NCBI GenBank assembly: GCA_949751835.1
Contig: CATKHK010000068.1
Location: 124,001-188,000, forward strand
DNA length: 64,000 bases
Reading direction: 5' to 3'
Source: Blepharisma japonicum
Lineage: Eukaryota; Ciliophora; Heterotrichea; Heterotrichida; Blepharismidae
The notes under the pieces were generated by a model, which did no database searches, had not been told where the DNA came from, and worked only from the letters and a program-made list of their open reading frames with translations. The first letter of the stretch is position 1, and each line of letters begins with the position of its first letter. This document shows positions 23,184 through 34,684 of the stretch, in pieces. The position numbers and the translations under genes are program-made.

Positions 23184-23516
23184 GTAAATTAGAATAAAAT
23201 TTAATTCTTTGGTAATAATTGGGTTTTTAAAATTAATCTTTTAATTTTATCGCATTATAAGGTAAAAATTATTTTTATTATAAACAAAAAATTCAAAAAA
23301 TTTCTTTCTTGGTAGTTCAAAAATAATATCCTACTTATGAAGTATTTAAAATATAATGTATTATTATGCTTAGAAAACTTGTTAATTATATAAAATTTCG
23401 AGGATTTCAAATTTTTTAAGGCATAAATTATTTAGTGTTCAGACACTATGCGTTTTTTTATGATAAAAAGCTCATCCATATTTTAATTTAAAACTGGCAT
23501 AGAAATAAACATTAAA
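23184..23516. other. AT-rich intergenic gap
   Basis: 333 bp between two plus-strand genes with long A/T runs. No gene, RNA or repeat recognised. Confidence 0.6.
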
Positions 23517-24236
23517 ATGATATATGAAAATTTTGATTTATCTGGGTATTTCCCAGCAGCTATGGAAGCTTTTTTGCATTCAACATCAGCTTCTATAGGT
23601 TTCACGCCAAATTTCTTTCCTTTTTATTTTGTCGATCCAATGATTAGCCAGCCTTCGATGCTCTCACAAACAGTTTCTCCAATAGTATTAGAGGACTGCA
23701 AAGCCAATATTATTGAAAAACCAGAAGAAAAACTTCCAAGCCCAAAGGCTTTATTAGTGAGAAGAAAGTTAAGGAGGTCCTTAAAATCTAAGAGGTGGAC
23801 TTTTAGCGAAGATACACAGCTGATAGAACTAATAAAGATCTATTCTTTAGATTGGTATAAAATTTCTGCAGAAATGAAAAATAGAGCTCCAGATGCTTTA
23901 AAAAACAGATTTTATGGAGTATTAAAAAAGAACTTACCAGCTGAATTAATAAAGGAGCTAGAGTATTCAATTAGGGCTACAAGACAGACAAAGAAAGATT
24001 CTAATATAAAAACTTGTATTACTGATGAGTGCATAAATGAAGCAAACACAAAAATAATAGAAAGCAGCATACAAGAATTAGAAGCAGACTTACGGCATTC
24101 TGAAGTTATGCCAAAAAATGAAAAAAAAATTCTTTTAGAAAAACTCAAAGGAAATATGGACAAACTACAAGAACATTTAGGCCTTGTAAGAAACGAGATT
24201 CTTACATTGAGCACAAAATCGCTTGCTAATAAATAA
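23517..24236 (+). CDS. Single-repeat Myb/SANT protein
   Basis: The 239-residue frame starts MIYENFDLSGYF and ends at TAA with no TGA or intron. A single Myb/SANT repeat occupies about residues 90-137: SKRWTFSEDTQLIELI, then DWYKISAEMKNRAPDALKNR, with Trp-Trp-containing helices and a typical recognition helix end. The N-terminus is hydrophobic-aromatic and unordered. The C-terminal ~90 residues are predicted helical/coiled coil (IQELEADLRHSEVM, LEKLKGNMDKLQEHLG), probably a dimerisation region. A nuclear transcription regulator is likely; target unknown. Confidence 0.82.
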   Translation: MIYENFDLSGYFPAAMEAFLHSTSASIGFTPNFFPFYFVDPMISQPSMLSQTVSPIVLEDCKANIIEKPEEKLPSPKALLVRRKLRRSLKSKRWTFSEDTQLIELIKIYSLDWYKISAEMKNRAPDALKNRFYGVLKKNLPAELIKELEYSIRATRQTKKDSNIKTCITDECINEANTKIIESSIQELEADLRHSEVMPKNEKKILLEKLKGNMDKLQEHLGLVRNEILTLSTKSLANK

Positions 24237-24574
24237 TGTGACAAAAATTAATTTTAAGCATAAATATCTGTTATTCCAGTTTCATTTTTTTTATCTATAA
24301 TAAAAATATATAAATTTTCAAAAAATAATCAATATTTTCATCATTAATTATACGTTTTTAACATTCTTTTAATAAATTATTCATTTTATTAGAAGAAATT
24401 TAAGTCTTAATTTAAGACAAAAATTATTCATAATTTCCTATATCTATGAGCTATTAATTATGCAGATTTTTCATATAAATTAGCCACCTTAAATGAAATT
24501 TTAAGGCAAATTTCAACTTTCATTGCCATTAAGATTGCATATTCATTAATTCCATTGAGATTTATCATTTCTAA
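24237..24574. other. AT-rich intergenic gap
   Basis: 338 bp between two plus-strand genes. Stops occur in all frames. Nothing recognised beyond AT-rich sequence. Confidence 0.6.
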
Positions 24575-25390
24575 ATGCATAAGTTTCACAAGCCTTCGAA
24601 AAGCTCCGAATCTCTTCCTTTTATAAGAGTCTCACAACCTCACGGGAACAATTTAAACGTCGCGCTTCGGGTTTCCAGATTTTCAAACTATGTAATTATG
24701 CAATCTCAATCAATTAAAATAAAAAAACGATTGCCTAAACAACAGAAACTTGACCTCTCAGCAACTCAACAGCAAAGGCTAGGCAATTATTTTGTCAACG
24801 TTAGTACAGAAACTACAGAGAATGACAATATTTTATCTAATCATTTAAATATCACAGCTTATACAGAAATAGAAACTCCAAATGAATTGAATAAATCACA
24901 TTCATTTATATTAAGAAATAGTGAAAGTCCTAATCGCCTTAAAAAATGCATAGAAACTGACTCAGTTTCTCAGCAGAATCGACAGAAAATTATCACAAAT
25001 TTAGTAATGCCAGCAATAAAAAACCCTTCAAACAGCTCGATTTTCGATAAGAAAAATATGAAAAAAACCAAAGCAACTCCATTTTTGAATGTTTCTCAAA
25101 TGACACTAACGTATCAAAAAAGTCCGAAAAAAGAAAGAAATGAAGAAAGCCCAATAAGATTAAGAAGAAAATTTATAGTTGAAGACCCAGAATATTTATC
25201 TTTTGATAATTCACTGATTGATAATAAAAAGAAAACATTTCCTTTGGACTCTATATCAATTAAGAAAAAGTTAGCAGTCAAACAAATTAAAGTAAATGCT
25301 GAAAAAAAAGTAAAAAAGAAAAATTCACTTAGTTCCTGGGATGCGCTGACAAATAGATTAAATTCTGCAAGCAATTTTATTATTGTTTAA
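24575..25390 (+). CDS. Hypothetical basic disordered protein
   Basis: This 271-residue protein starts MHKFHKPSKSSESLP and ends at TAA. It is Lys/Ser/Asn-rich with several short basic clusters (KIKKRLPKQQK, KKKLAVKQIK, EKKVKKKNS) and SP sites (SESPNR, YQKSPKKE, ESPIRL). No domain, membrane helix, TGA codon or intron is seen. Its low complexity and spacing of SP/TP sites resemble the disordered cytoskeletal or nuclear orphans seen elsewhere in this window. The ATG choice is uncertain because the N-terminus is unordered. Confidence 0.65.
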   Translation: MHKFHKPSKSSESLPFIRVSQPHGNNLNVALRVSRFSNYVIMQSQSIKIKKRLPKQQKLDLSATQQQRLGNYFVNVSTETTENDNILSNHLNITAYTEIETPNELNKSHSFILRNSESPNRLKKCIETDSVSQQNRQKIITNLVMPAIKNPSNSSIFDKKNMKKTKATPFLNVSQMTLTYQKSPKKERNEESPIRLRRKFIVEDPEYLSFDNSLIDNKKKTFPLDSISIKKKLAVKQIKVNAEKKVKKKNSLSSWDALTNRLNSASNFIIV

Positions 25391-25498
25391 TTTTAAATTT
25401 ATATAAAATGGAATTTAAATTTTTTATATAGATTAAAATTATTATTCTATTTATTTTCCATTAAAAATAATCAATTTATTAGACGTTTTACATTTAAA

Positions 25499-26596
25499 TT
25501 ACATTATCTTAGGCTCAACACTAATCCTTTCGTTTATATGAGATAAATTGCTTTGAATTTCAATTTCAGAGTCAGCTTTTCCATGCATAGGCTTTAGCTT
25601 ATATGCTTCATGGCTTGGAACAATATTTATATAAAACATATCATCAACTTCAGGCCCTGTATAGTTAAAATGAGGTGGTGTATTAGTGTTGCATAGCGAA
25701 GCTACTACATTTGTAAAACAAGACTCTCGATATGGATTTTTGTATGGAACTTTTCATGTATTTTTAAGCTGCTCACTTGACGTTTGGTTTGTAAATAACA
25801 AATACATATGAAATCCACAGAGCCCAAGCAAAAATCACATTTCCTACATACCAAATACTAAAAAGCTGTACGCTGCTAGAAAAGTTGAAACAGCCCCATC
25901 ACTGAGTGCTTCTGAAATAGCTTGGCTTTGATCAGATTTTCCATCATCATCTTTTATCAATAATATTAAATGCACAATCGATCCTACAAAATTGATTGCT
26001 ACAAGAATAGAAGTACTTGTCAAAAAAATTACGAAATATTTATAATTCCTTTTACCTACACAGTTTCCTATCCAAGGGCAATGATGATCAAATTTTTCTA
26101 CACAAACATTGCATTCAGAGCAATGTGAACATCTTGGCGGCCTCACTATCATGCACGTTTGACAATATTTTAGCTTCATCAAATTACTTCCATGTGGAAC
26201 TTGTGCGAATTTATGCTCAATTGGTGAAAATACAGCTTTATTTGTAGCGATATGATAAGGAATCGTATAAGTTCTTGCAGGTCCTTTGGAAAATGGAGGC
26301 TCTTGGCGAGGCAAAAATCCAGGATCAGTTGTAGATGTGATAAACATATAAGAAATGCTTATAAGCTGTAAAAAAAGCGATAAAGGTAGAAAAAATGATA
26401 ATCCTTCATACTCTAAAAGCTTTACACATGTAGTAGTTAAAAATAAAGTTGCAGGGACATTAATTAATACAAAAGAAATTCACGCTCTTCAATAATCAGG
26501 CCTACCTTAAAATCACCCCATAATTATCCTTCCTTTGCAAAAGAATTTATTATCCCCTGGTCATTGATGATAAGCTTTTCTCTGTGTTTTCTTCAT
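25499..26596 (-). CDS. DHHC-type protein S-acyltransferase
   Basis: The gene encodes 355 residues after removing two 15-nt introns (26502-26516 and 25844-25858) and reading several TGA codons as Trp. It has the order expected of plant/protist DHHC enzymes: [19 protein letters not shown], two membrane helices, TTDPGFLPR, then the cysteine-rich domain [17 protein letters not shown]...[14 protein letters not shown], two more helices, and [10 protein letters not shown] (the TTxE-like motif) followed by NPY. The DHHC core here is DHHC itself, with the catalytic Cys. It palmitoylates membrane-protein cysteines; the location is probably Golgi or plasma membrane. The ATG lies 44 bp downstream of the RPB2 stop on the same strand. 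Confidence 0.94.
25844..25858 (-). other. 15-nt intron (DHHC gene, intron 2)
   Basis: On the minus strand it reads gtatttggtatgtag and ends with an in-frame TAG. Splicing joins YSFL to [12 protein letters not shown] within the fourth membrane helix. Confidence 0.92.
26502..26516 (-). other. 15-nt intron (DHHC gene, intron 1)
   Basis: On the minus strand it reads gtgattttaaggtag, with a GTG 5' end unlike the usual GTA. Splicing restores the family motif GRIIMGPDYWRAW exactly across the junction. Confidence 0.93.
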
Positions 26597-26640
26597 ACTT
26601 TATTATTTAATTCCAGAATTATTTAATTTCCAATTATTAT

Positions 26641-29600
26641 TTAACTAATCGAGGTATGAAGCCTTGGTGCAATATGCATTGCCATGAGCTCTTGGAATAG
26701 CAACTTGCAGGCGTAGGGGATGAATATTTGTGAAATCCTGGTATTTTTATTTTTACATTGCTTGCATTGGAACATGTTTCTATCTAAGTTGGCAATGGCA
26801 AAAAGCCCACAGTTTTCACAGACGTGGACTCTATAAGCGTCACTAGCTTCAAATAGTCTTTCTTTAAGAAATCTGGCAGCGCCATGAGAAATCATACAAT
26901 CCCTTTCCATTTCTCCGAACCTAAGCCCACCATCTCTAGATCTTCCTTCTGTAGGCTGCCTTGTAAGAGACTGAACTTGTCCTCTAGCTCTTGAGTGGAT
27001 TTTGTCGTCGACCATATGTTTAAGCCTCTGATAATAAGTTGGCCCAAAGAAGATTTGTGAAGCCAGCCTATTTCCAGTATGGCCATTATACATTACTTCG
27101 TTTCCACGTAACTGGTATCCTAAAGCATGCAGATCTCTTGATATATCTTCTACAGTCACACTTTGGAATGGGGTCCCATCACCTTCTTCACCTCTTAGAC
27201 AGGCAACTTTGCTGGCTAAACATTCAATTAAATGGCCAATTGTCATACGGGATGGAATTGCATGAGGGTTCACTATAATGTCAGGAGAAATCCCTTGCTT
27301 TGAGAATGGTAAGTCTTCTTGTCTGAAGGTTTGGCCAATTGTCCCTTTTTGGCCATGACGACTAGCGAATTTGTCACCAATTTGTGGGATTCTGATAGAT
27401 CGCATTTTAATTTTGGCAAATTTGTGGCCTAGATCGTCGACTGTTAAGAGTACAGAATCAATGATACCGCTTTCGCTGTGCCTTAAACAGATAGAAACAT
27501 CTTTTCTGGTCTGCCTATTAGTGGCGCCAAATGCGTTTAAAGCAGCTGTTTTGCCTATAATGACGTCGTCGCCTGATACTCTTTGTCCAGGAATGATAAG
27601 ACCGTCTACATCTAATTTGTCGTAACAACCATCACGGGTTCCTACTGTGGTTTCTTTGGCAGGGATATGGAATTCTTCGTCAGCTCCTCCAATAGTTTTA
27701 GCTTGGTTTTCATAAGTTCTGTAAAAAATTGACCTGAAAAACCCTCTATCGATTGAGGACTGATTCATGATGACGGAATCTTCTTGATTGTAACCTGTAT
27801 AACAGGCAATTGCGACAACTGCATTGCAGCCACTAGGAAGCTCTTTGAAATACATAAATTCCATAGCACGGGTCATGACTAAAGGTTTTTGGGCATAGTA
27901 AAGTACATGGGCCAAAGTGTCCATTCTTAGCTGATAGTTACTTGTATAGATTCCCATAGCTTGTTTGCCCATAGCACTTTGGTAGGTATTTCTAGGGCTT
28001 TGATTATGGTCTGGAAATGGGATGATAGAAGCACAGACTCCTAAAATCATAGAAGGGTGGATTTCACAATGTGTATAATGGTACTTATTCCCTCCTTCAT
28101 TTAATTCTTTCATAGTCATTGCAATCAGCGACGTCTCCTCTTCTTCAGTATCCAAAAACTCAATCAAACCCAATTCTGTGCATTTATCAAAGCTCAAATG
28201 GTCTGGCCTTTCTCTTGGCAGCTTCATTTGTTCTATATAATATCTTGACATTTTAATTTTATTATTTTCTGCAATAAAAACTGGTCTTTGGATTCTTCCA
28301 GAGTCTGAGTAAATTCTGATTTCTTTATTAGGTATATCTCTAACTATAGAAACTTGTTTAGGAAGCATCCCCCCTCTTCTGCAGTTTACAAGGGTTTTTA
28401 CTAGATATTCAGCATCTCCATGGATTCCAATCCAGCTTCCATTAAAAAACACTTTAGTCCTATCATGGATGTTTTTGACGCTGAGTTCTACAAGGTTTTC
28501 TGTATTAAGTTCTTCAAGCATTCTTTGTAATTGTGAAGAGTTGCATGAGACTGAAATGTGGGCCATTAAGGTCAGATTTTTTACAAGACCGCAAGCTTGG
28601 CCTTCTGGGGTCTCTGCAGGACAGATCATGCCCCAATGGGTGTTATGAAGCTGTCTTGGCTTGGTAAGTTTGCCTTGCTTTTGTAAAGGGGTGTTAAGTC
28701 TTCTTAAATGAGACAAAGAAGAAGAAAAAGTAAGCCTTGATAAGACTTGGCTGACACCAGTTTTAGAGACAGCGCCTGTTTTGTCCTGCATCCAGTTTCC
28801 AGTTGCTAAGGCATATCTTAAGCCACTAGTAATGATATGTTCTTTTACAGCAGCTACCAAGTTAATATCATGCTGAGAATCGACTTGTTTTTTCATGACT
28901 TCTTGAGCTGTCTTTGTAAATCTTCTAAAAAGCTGCCTGAATAAATTAGCAAGCAGCGAGCCGGCCAGGTCTAGTCTTTTTTTCCCATAATGATCTCTGT
29001 CATCTTCTTTATTTCTCCCTAATGCTGCATTGCATAGCCTATGGACCATATATCCTACGAAAAATGCTTTTTTGGTCTCATATTCAGCGGAAACACTGAC
29101 GTGTGGTAGCATTTCTTTTTGAAGTAAATCTTTTGCATATATAATTCTTTGCTCTTGAGATGCTCCTACAGAGTTACCTCTTCTTCCTATAAAATCTAAA
29201 GCTACTTCTTGTGAAGGGATTACAAAGGCTTCTTCAAGTGATGGCTTAAGCAGCTCCATCATTCTTACATCAGCAGAATCATAACAAATATGACTAATAA
29301 TGTCTTTATCAGCTACAAAACCCATAGCTCTAAACAAAATGACCACTGGAACATCTGATTTTATATATGGCAAATTAGCCCTGATGACTTGCTCATGGGA
29401 AGATTTCACCTTATGCGTCAGTCTAATAGAGAATTGTGACGGTACTTTATTACTCGACTCATTTTGTGACCTAATTTCAGCAACCCAGGAGTACTTGGAA
29501 GGCTGAGACCTATGAAAAACATATACAAAGTTATTGGCCATTTTTTCTTGAGCCACCAAGACCTTCTCTTTCCCATTGATAATGAAGTACCCTCCTTGGT

Positions 29601-30114
29601 CAAAGACACACTCTTTATATGTGATCCTTTCTTTTTCTGTCTTATTGCTTAACGCGCAATAGTTAGACCTAACCATGATGGGGATTCTGCCAATGAAGAC
29701 TCCTTTTTGCTCTTCTTCGCCCTCTACGTGCTCTCCTCGGCCTTCATAGTTGACGATTGACTGCTTTTGGACGTCGACCAAGAGGTTGGAAGCATATGTA
29801 AGATTGCGGAGACGAGCCTCATGAGGAAAGATCAGGTTGGAGCTCCCGTCTTGTTCTTTAAGGACAGGCCTTGCACCGAGGGTTGCTTGTTTGAAGCTAA
29901 TGACGTAACGAAGTTCTTGCTGCTGTCGCTCACCTGGGCGGTATTGACGCTCCGGGATGATGGTGATTTCGGCAGAGTCTTCGATGATTTCTTGGATTGT
30001 GTGGAGGATAAAGTGATTGAAGGAGGATAGCTGCTGGCTGACCAAGCCGTTCTCTTTGAAGTATTCAGATATCACAACCCACGCGTCTTCTTGAGAGATC
30101 TCTTCGTCTTCCAT
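26641..30114 (-). CDS. RPB2: RNA polymerase II second-largest subunit RPB2
   Basis: One uninterrupted frame encodes 1157 residues (yeast 1224, human 1174). The N-terminus ([20 protein letters not shown]) is the Pol II form of this subunit rather than Pol I or III. Conserved blocks include [72 protein letters not shown] and [16 protein letters not shown], which contribute to the active centre and hybrid binding. The C-terminal zinc site is CENCGLFAI...FQCKQCKN. It forms the polymerase core with RPB1 in the nucleus. There is no TGA and no intron, although it has many Trp codons (all TGG), in contrast to most neighbours. Confidence 0.98.
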   Translation of the reverse strand: MEDEEISQEDAWVVISEYFKENGLVSQQLSSFNHFILHTIQEIIEDSAEITIIPERQYRPGERQQQELRYVISFKQATLGARPVLKEQDGSSNLIFPHEARLRNLTYASNLLVDVQKQSIVNYEGRGEHVEGEEEQKGVFIGRIPIMVRSNYCALSNKTEKERITYKECVFDQGGYFIINGKEKVLVAQEKMANNFVYVFHRSQPSKYSWVAEIRSQNESSNKVPSQFSIRLTHKVKSSHEQVIRANLPYIKSDVPVVILFRAMGFVADKDIISHICYDSADVRMMELLKPSLEEAFVIPSQEVALDFIGRRGNSVGASQEQRIIYAKDLLQKEMLPHVSVSAEYETKKAFFVGYMVHRLCNAALGRNKEDDRDHYGKKRLDLAGSLLANLFRQLFRRFTKTAQEVMKKQVDSQHDINLVAAVKEHIITSGLRYALATGNWMQDKTGAVSKTGVSQVLSRLTFSSSLSHLRRLNTPLQKQGKLTKPRQLHNTHWGMICPAETPEGQACGLVKNLTLMAHISVSCNSSQLQRMLEELNTENLVELSVKNIHDRTKVFFNGSWIGIHGDAEYLVKTLVNCRRGGMLPKQVSIVRDIPNKEIRIYSDSGRIQRPVFIAENNKIKMSRYYIEQMKLPRERPDHLSFDKCTELGLIEFLDTEEEETSLIAMTMKELNEGGNKYHYTHCEIHPSMILGVCASIIPFPDHNQSPRNTYQSAMGKQAMGIYTSNYQLRMDTLAHVLYYAQKPLVMTRAMEFMYFKELPSGCNAVVAIACYTGYNQEDSVIMNQSSIDRGFFRSIFYRTYENQAKTIGGADEEFHIPAKETTVGTRDGCYDKLDVDGLIIPGQRVSGDDVIIGKTAALNAFGATNRQTRKDVSICLRHSESGIIDSVLLTVDDLGHKFAKIKMRSIRIPQIGDKFASRHGQKGTIGQTFRQEDLPFSKQGISPDIIVNPHAIPSRMTIGHLIECLASKVACLRGEEGDGTPFQSVTVEDISRDLHALGYQLRGNEVMYNGHTGNRLASQIFFGPTYYQRLKHMVDDKIHSRARGQVQSLTRQPTEGRSRDGGLRFGEMERDCMISHGAARFLKERLFEASDAYRVHVCENCGLFAIANLDRNMFQCKQCKNKNTRISQIFIPYACKLLFQELMAMHIAPRLHTSIS

Positions 30115-30435
30115 TTTTTATTAACAAACACGCTTCGCCCAGATCGAGGAATTTGGGGAATCCCTTAGATAATTAATTAAGAAAGGCATAAGTTTTTTAT
30201 TTAGATTAAATCTTTGGGATTGTCTGAATAATCCCTAACTGCGTATTTCACAAGTATCAATATTTTTAGTTAAATCCGAATGATTTTATGACTTATAATA
30301 AGGAAAAAAATCAATAAAATTTATAATTTTTGTAGGATTTAACAAAGAGAGTTTAAAGAAGCAGTAATATAAATCCATAATTTATTAGTTTAATTAATGA
30401 TAGGAATAATGATAGTTTTATAAAACAAAGAAAAA
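30115..30435. other. Gap upstream of RPB2
   Basis: 321 bp between the RPB2 start and the end of the next minus-strand gene. It should hold the RPB2 promoter. No gene or RNA is recognised. Confidence 0.6.
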
Positions 30436-31500
30436 TTATTGAGGATCATTGTAGTATGTTTTAGTGCCGCTTCTTCTATAAGAAGGCCCCTGCTGGCTTT
30501 CTTCTGCTGGCTCTTGCTTCTTTCTTTGTGCCCTAGCAGCCCCAGGCACATCCGGATTATTAAGAATCGAAGATTTCCCCGGACTAAGTCCACTTTGCCC
30601 TCCTCTACCTCCAGGACTTCCAAATCCTCCAATGCTCATATTCCCTCCTGCAGTCTCAGTCTTGATCTGGCTCGTTGAAAAATTCCCATTTCTCATACTT
30701 TCATTATTAAAAAAAATGGGCACGTTTTCAAAGCTCTTCGTGATTTCTGGCTTTTCCATCATAAAAGTGCTAAGCTCATGCCCTTCCACTCTTTCTCTTT
30801 CCCTCGTCATTTCTTCTTCATTCTGCCTTTCAATTAAAAACTCCAACTCATTTACCGCTTCCTTCATAATCGCTCTTTGCAAAAATACCCCAAAAGCTTC
30901 TTCTAAAGCAATTTCATTTAGTCTATCCTTTTCACTTTCTACACAATCCACAATTAAATCCATAATATGTTCATATATAGCAGTCTCTAAGCAGTCTTCA
31001 AAGAATTGCTCTATTCCTAGCTCCCATCCAGCTTCACTTATGATTTCTTCACAATAAATAGGAACAAAAACATTTCTTATGAGCCCAATTACGTTGGCTT
31101 CATACATGTAATCTTCAGCTTCTTCTTTGATTACTTCTTTAGCTAAAGGCTCAATCATCATATCAATCGTTTTTTCTGTCAGAGAATTGGTAACGAGCAC
31201 TAAAGGGTCAAAGGTTCCTGCGACGATTTTTTCTTCGACGCGATTTCGAAGATAGTCATTAACAATGTATTTAGTAGTTTCTTTAACAACTTCTTGGCAA
31301 GCGTTGTTTATTAATGAAGATTCAATTCAGTCAGATAACATAACTAAAAGTCGATGATTAGGGGAATAAAGACTGTAATCTCTGTAGGCTTTATTTGTGT
31401 TGATTATTTCGTAGATTATGTCTAGCAGGGCATTGTCTTCGATGTAGTCTTGAATTAAATTGTCAATTAATTCGTAAATATCTCTGTCATTTAATGACAT
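30436..31500 (-). CDS. Hypothetical helical repeat-like protein
   Basis: The 354-residue frame starts MSLNDRDIYELIDNLIQDY at ATG 31500, passes one TGA (LSDWIESS) and ends at TAA. The first ~235 residues are all helical and acidic, with recurring similar segments (e.g. ELIDNLIQDYIED, TKYIVNDYLRNRVEEK, IEPLAKEVIKEEAEDY, YCEEIISEAGWELG), suggesting an old internal duplication of a ~45-residue unit. The C-terminal ~110 residues are Gly/Ser/Pro-rich and unordered (GGFGSPGGRGGQSG). I do not recognise the family. An acidic helical scaffold with a flexible tail is all that can be said. Confidence 0.75.
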
Positions 31501-31678
31501 TGAGGTAGTTTAATTTATAAAAATATGCAATATAAAGTTTTAAGATTTTACTATGGCATACAAATAAAGGGTTAGATATCTTAAAGGTTTAGAAGGATAT
31601 CAACTTCATGCTATTATACAAGTTTTAAATATATATTATAAATGTGCATGCTTAGCAAACTTCAAATTAGGATTTATT

Positions 31679-33643
31679 TTACACTAAATGTTCTAAGCAC
31701 TTTCTTCTGTTTTCATTGTCTTCAAAAATAGCACATACCAGATGCTTCACCTCATTTATAGAGAATTTTCCTTTAAATCTGCTTTGCTCATGAAAAACTA
31801 CAATAGTTGCGAGATCTGTATCAAGTAAATCCAACAAAAGAGCCAGTCTTTCCCACTGTTGTGAGAATTGAACTGGTGATTCCCCTAAAAATACATCTTT
31901 TAATTCGAATACCTTTCATAGCAGCTGCTTTAAAGGTGGTGTATCTTCCATCACAATATCTTCTAATTTCATAGCCAACGGCACCAAATATCCTATCAGT
32001 ACATCTACCATATTCCCGGTGCTTTTAAAATAATCACGCTTACTGAGCACTTCTCTTCACACTCCACAGCACTCATGTATCACTCCAATCGCAGAATTTA
32101 AAATCCTTTCCATTTCTGAATAATTCGCCTCAATTTTATGAAATTGCAGTTTTCTCACAAAATTCAGCATTTTTTCTCTATAAAAGTCTTTCATTTGAAA
32201 AAAGACTTGATTTGCTTCAGATTGGAAAATAGGGATAAGGTCAGCTAAATAAATGGCATGCTGGAGGTTAGGAGGCAAATGATGAGAATAATGAGCTGGA
32301 ATTAGTATCAAATGATGGATTAGATAGAGACAGTTATTGTAAAATAAACAAGTTGGTAGAAGCTGGGTGGATTTTGAAGCAATTGTGAAGTGTTTTAAAG
32401 CTTTGTATAGCATAAAGCATTCTCGAGCTAGTCTGAGGGATTTTAATAAGTCTGCTTCAGGGAGTATTAGAGAATCGTCTAAAATTTTGTAAATTATTTC
32501 TACGATTTTTTTTGTACTTTCAGAAATATGCATTGTAGGGAGCTTGTAAAAATGGGTATCAGCTTTCTTTTTGTCTGAAGTTATCATGATGGAGCTAATA
32601 GTTCCTCTCTCAGTTGTGTCAGAAACTTCTAAGATTCTTATATCTTCAATTAATATAAGCTCTCTTACTTTACCCATAACTTGGGTTTGTGTGTATTTTA
32701 CCTTTATGGCTTTTCAGCTCAGCACAATATTTGATAATTCTTTATATGATTTATCAACTATTTGATGATCTGAAATTGTGGCTTCAAAATCTTTGATTAT
32801 TTCATGTATTTCTTGGTAGCTTTGGCTAGGATCATCAAGCTCTTGGATAGTTTCCTCTATTTTTGGCTTTAAAAGTCCTATTATGTCAATGAATTTCAAT
32901 GCGTCAATTGAAAATTCATTTATTTTCAAATTTTCACACAAAAAAAGTAAAAACTCTTTTAGGTTGTTTAGGAGCAAAAATAAAGGACTTATTTTGCTTG
33001 ATTCTTTGCTAAACAGCTTTACTCCATTATTACCAATATTTTCAGCAATTAAATGATCTTGCCTCTTGCATAACTCGATTCCTCAGTTAATTAGAAAGCT
33101 CATTTTTTCTTCAATATATCCTAACTCTGTCAAGTTTTGAATAATTTCTTCAATTCTTATGCATTTTTCACCTTTATTAAACTGTGAAAACACAGTTATA
33201 GAGTCTTTCTGGTATTTAATTAGCTCAGCTCATACATCTTCTACAGCTGCTTTTAACCGCCCTTGCCAATTTATTATTTTTTCTGCTATTCTTTGCATAA
33301 GCTCAGAATCCGGATCTCTAACACACTTAATTTTTTCTTTAGCATTATTAAAGATCACAATAGCATCAGAAATCGATCCTTTAAGCACTGTAGGAAAAGT
33401 CTCAATAGCAGCGTGAATATTTGCTAGAATTTTGCATAAATTCAAATCTTTTCATGATTTAAAATCGTCACCCAAATTTAATTCAAGCATTTTCAATTCA
33501 ATCTCAGCGATTTGGTTCTCAATTTCATTTATACTTGTCTCGCTCTGCAAAAACGCCGGCTTTCTCGGGTCTGTAATTTCTATCAAATTTTGTTTTTGCA
33601 GATCTACGTCTATTATGAGTTTGTTCAATTCGGCGGGATCCAT
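31679..33643 (-). CDS. ZW10: ZW10 / Dsl1-type tethering and kinetochore protein
   Basis: This 654-residue gene is broken into pieces under the standard code but continuous when about six TGA codons are read as Trp. The N-terminal ~200 residues are helical (MDPAELNKLIIDVDLQKQN; INEIENQIAEIELKMLEL). The C-terminal half matches ZW10: TCLFYNNCLYLIHHLILIPA, HAIYLADLIPIFQSEANQVF, GVWREVLSKRDYFKSTGNMV and KFSINEVKHLVCAIFEDNEN. In the family it acts in the NRZ/Dsl1 complex tethering Golgi-to-ER vesicles, and in the RZZ kinetochore complex in animals; the vesicle role is the more likely shared one. Ends at TAA. Confidence 0.88.
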
Positions 33644-33678
33644 TTTGATAATAAACTTACCCTAATTAATTACACTTA

Positions 33679-34420
33679 CTACAATGAAAGTGACTCCCCA
33701 TTCCTCAGCGCTGCCAAATCTTGCACTTTTTTATCTTTATCACTCTCAGTTACTGCATACAAATTACAAACAATATACGGGAGCCTCTCATGAACAATAG
33801 CTTGTAGCGCATTTTGGATATTATAATTCTTAATATGCAGAATTTTGCAAGCATCTTGTTCATTAAAAGGTATAAGAGATTTAAGATACGAGCGCTCCCA
33901 AAGCTGTCCAGCCTGACGTAAATAATCATCAACTGCAGTGACTGGGAGTCTATGACAGTCCCAAACTTTTTGGCACTTTGAGCTTGGAATTGATATTTGT
34001 CCAAACGCAGGGAGGGATGACTGAAATTGAGTTCCTATCCTTGTAATTGTCCCTGATTCCGGGTCTTCCTCTTCTTCTTCGCTGCTAGGGTTCATAAAAT
34101 CTGTTATTTGGCGGAGCTGGGGGACTGGGTCAATATACTCTCGCTTGGGAAGTGCAAATTGTTCTTTTTGCTCCTTTAGGACCTGAAGAGCTTCATTGAG
34201 TTTTTCTTTGGTCCAGTTCTCTGCTTTGGCTTTGTCTCGTAACTTAATCTCTTTTTGACATGGTGGACAAAACCATGTCTCTTCGTCAACATCTCTTTGG
34301 ATACCTAAGCACTGGTTAGCGTACGTTAAAGTGGTAGGATGAAGGACAGTGGTCGCAGCAGATGAGGTCGCCACGTTTCCCACAAATCTTACAAGTGTCA
34401 TCATTTTTGACTTCTGCCAT
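33679..34420 (-). CDS. PHD-finger protein (needs a 13-nt intron)
   Basis: The start ATG 34420 opens [20 protein letters not shown], but the frame hits TAA after [11 protein letters not shown] second frame continues with [18 protein letters not shown]. Removing the 13 nt at 34312-34324 joins them in frame to give 242 residues and a perfect PHD finger: C10, C13, C22, C25, H30, C33, C47, C50, with the required C-x4-H-x2-C spacing. After the finger come a charged helix, an acidic stretch and a C-terminal region ([20 protein letters not shown]) that recalls an ELM2/SANT-like co-repressor motif. A nuclear histone-reader role is inferred. Stop is TAG; the next gene, ZW10, starts 35 bp downstream. 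Confidence 0.85.
34312..34324 (-). other. Candidate 13-nt intron in the PHD gene
   Basis: On the minus strand it reads gtacgctaaccag, with GT and AG ends and an internal TAA in frame. Its exact removal restores H-x2-C of the PHD finger and an integral codon count; a simple +1 shift at the same place would put four extra residues between H and C. Confidence 0.7.
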
Positions 34421-34684
34421 ATTTTGTATATGTGTGACATTCTCTATCATTAATTTAAATCTCAGAAAACCAAGCAATTAATAAACCTATAATAAAAAAA
34501 TTGACGGTGAATTTTAGCTGATAATGGTATAAATAATAAAAAAAAGAGCATTTTTCTTATTTTTATAGAAAATTTACATTTAATTGTCATTAGGACGCTC
34601 TATTAAAGCGTAGAGGATATTACTGATTATTATTTTTTCATTAAAAATTCTTTTCCTGATTCAATTTTCCTGGAAGTTATTTAA

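Noticed and set aside
34310-34326. A +1 programmed frameshift at CGC-TAA in the PHD gene
   Set aside because: It would insert four residues between the zinc-binding His and Cys; removal of 13 nt gives exact spacing.
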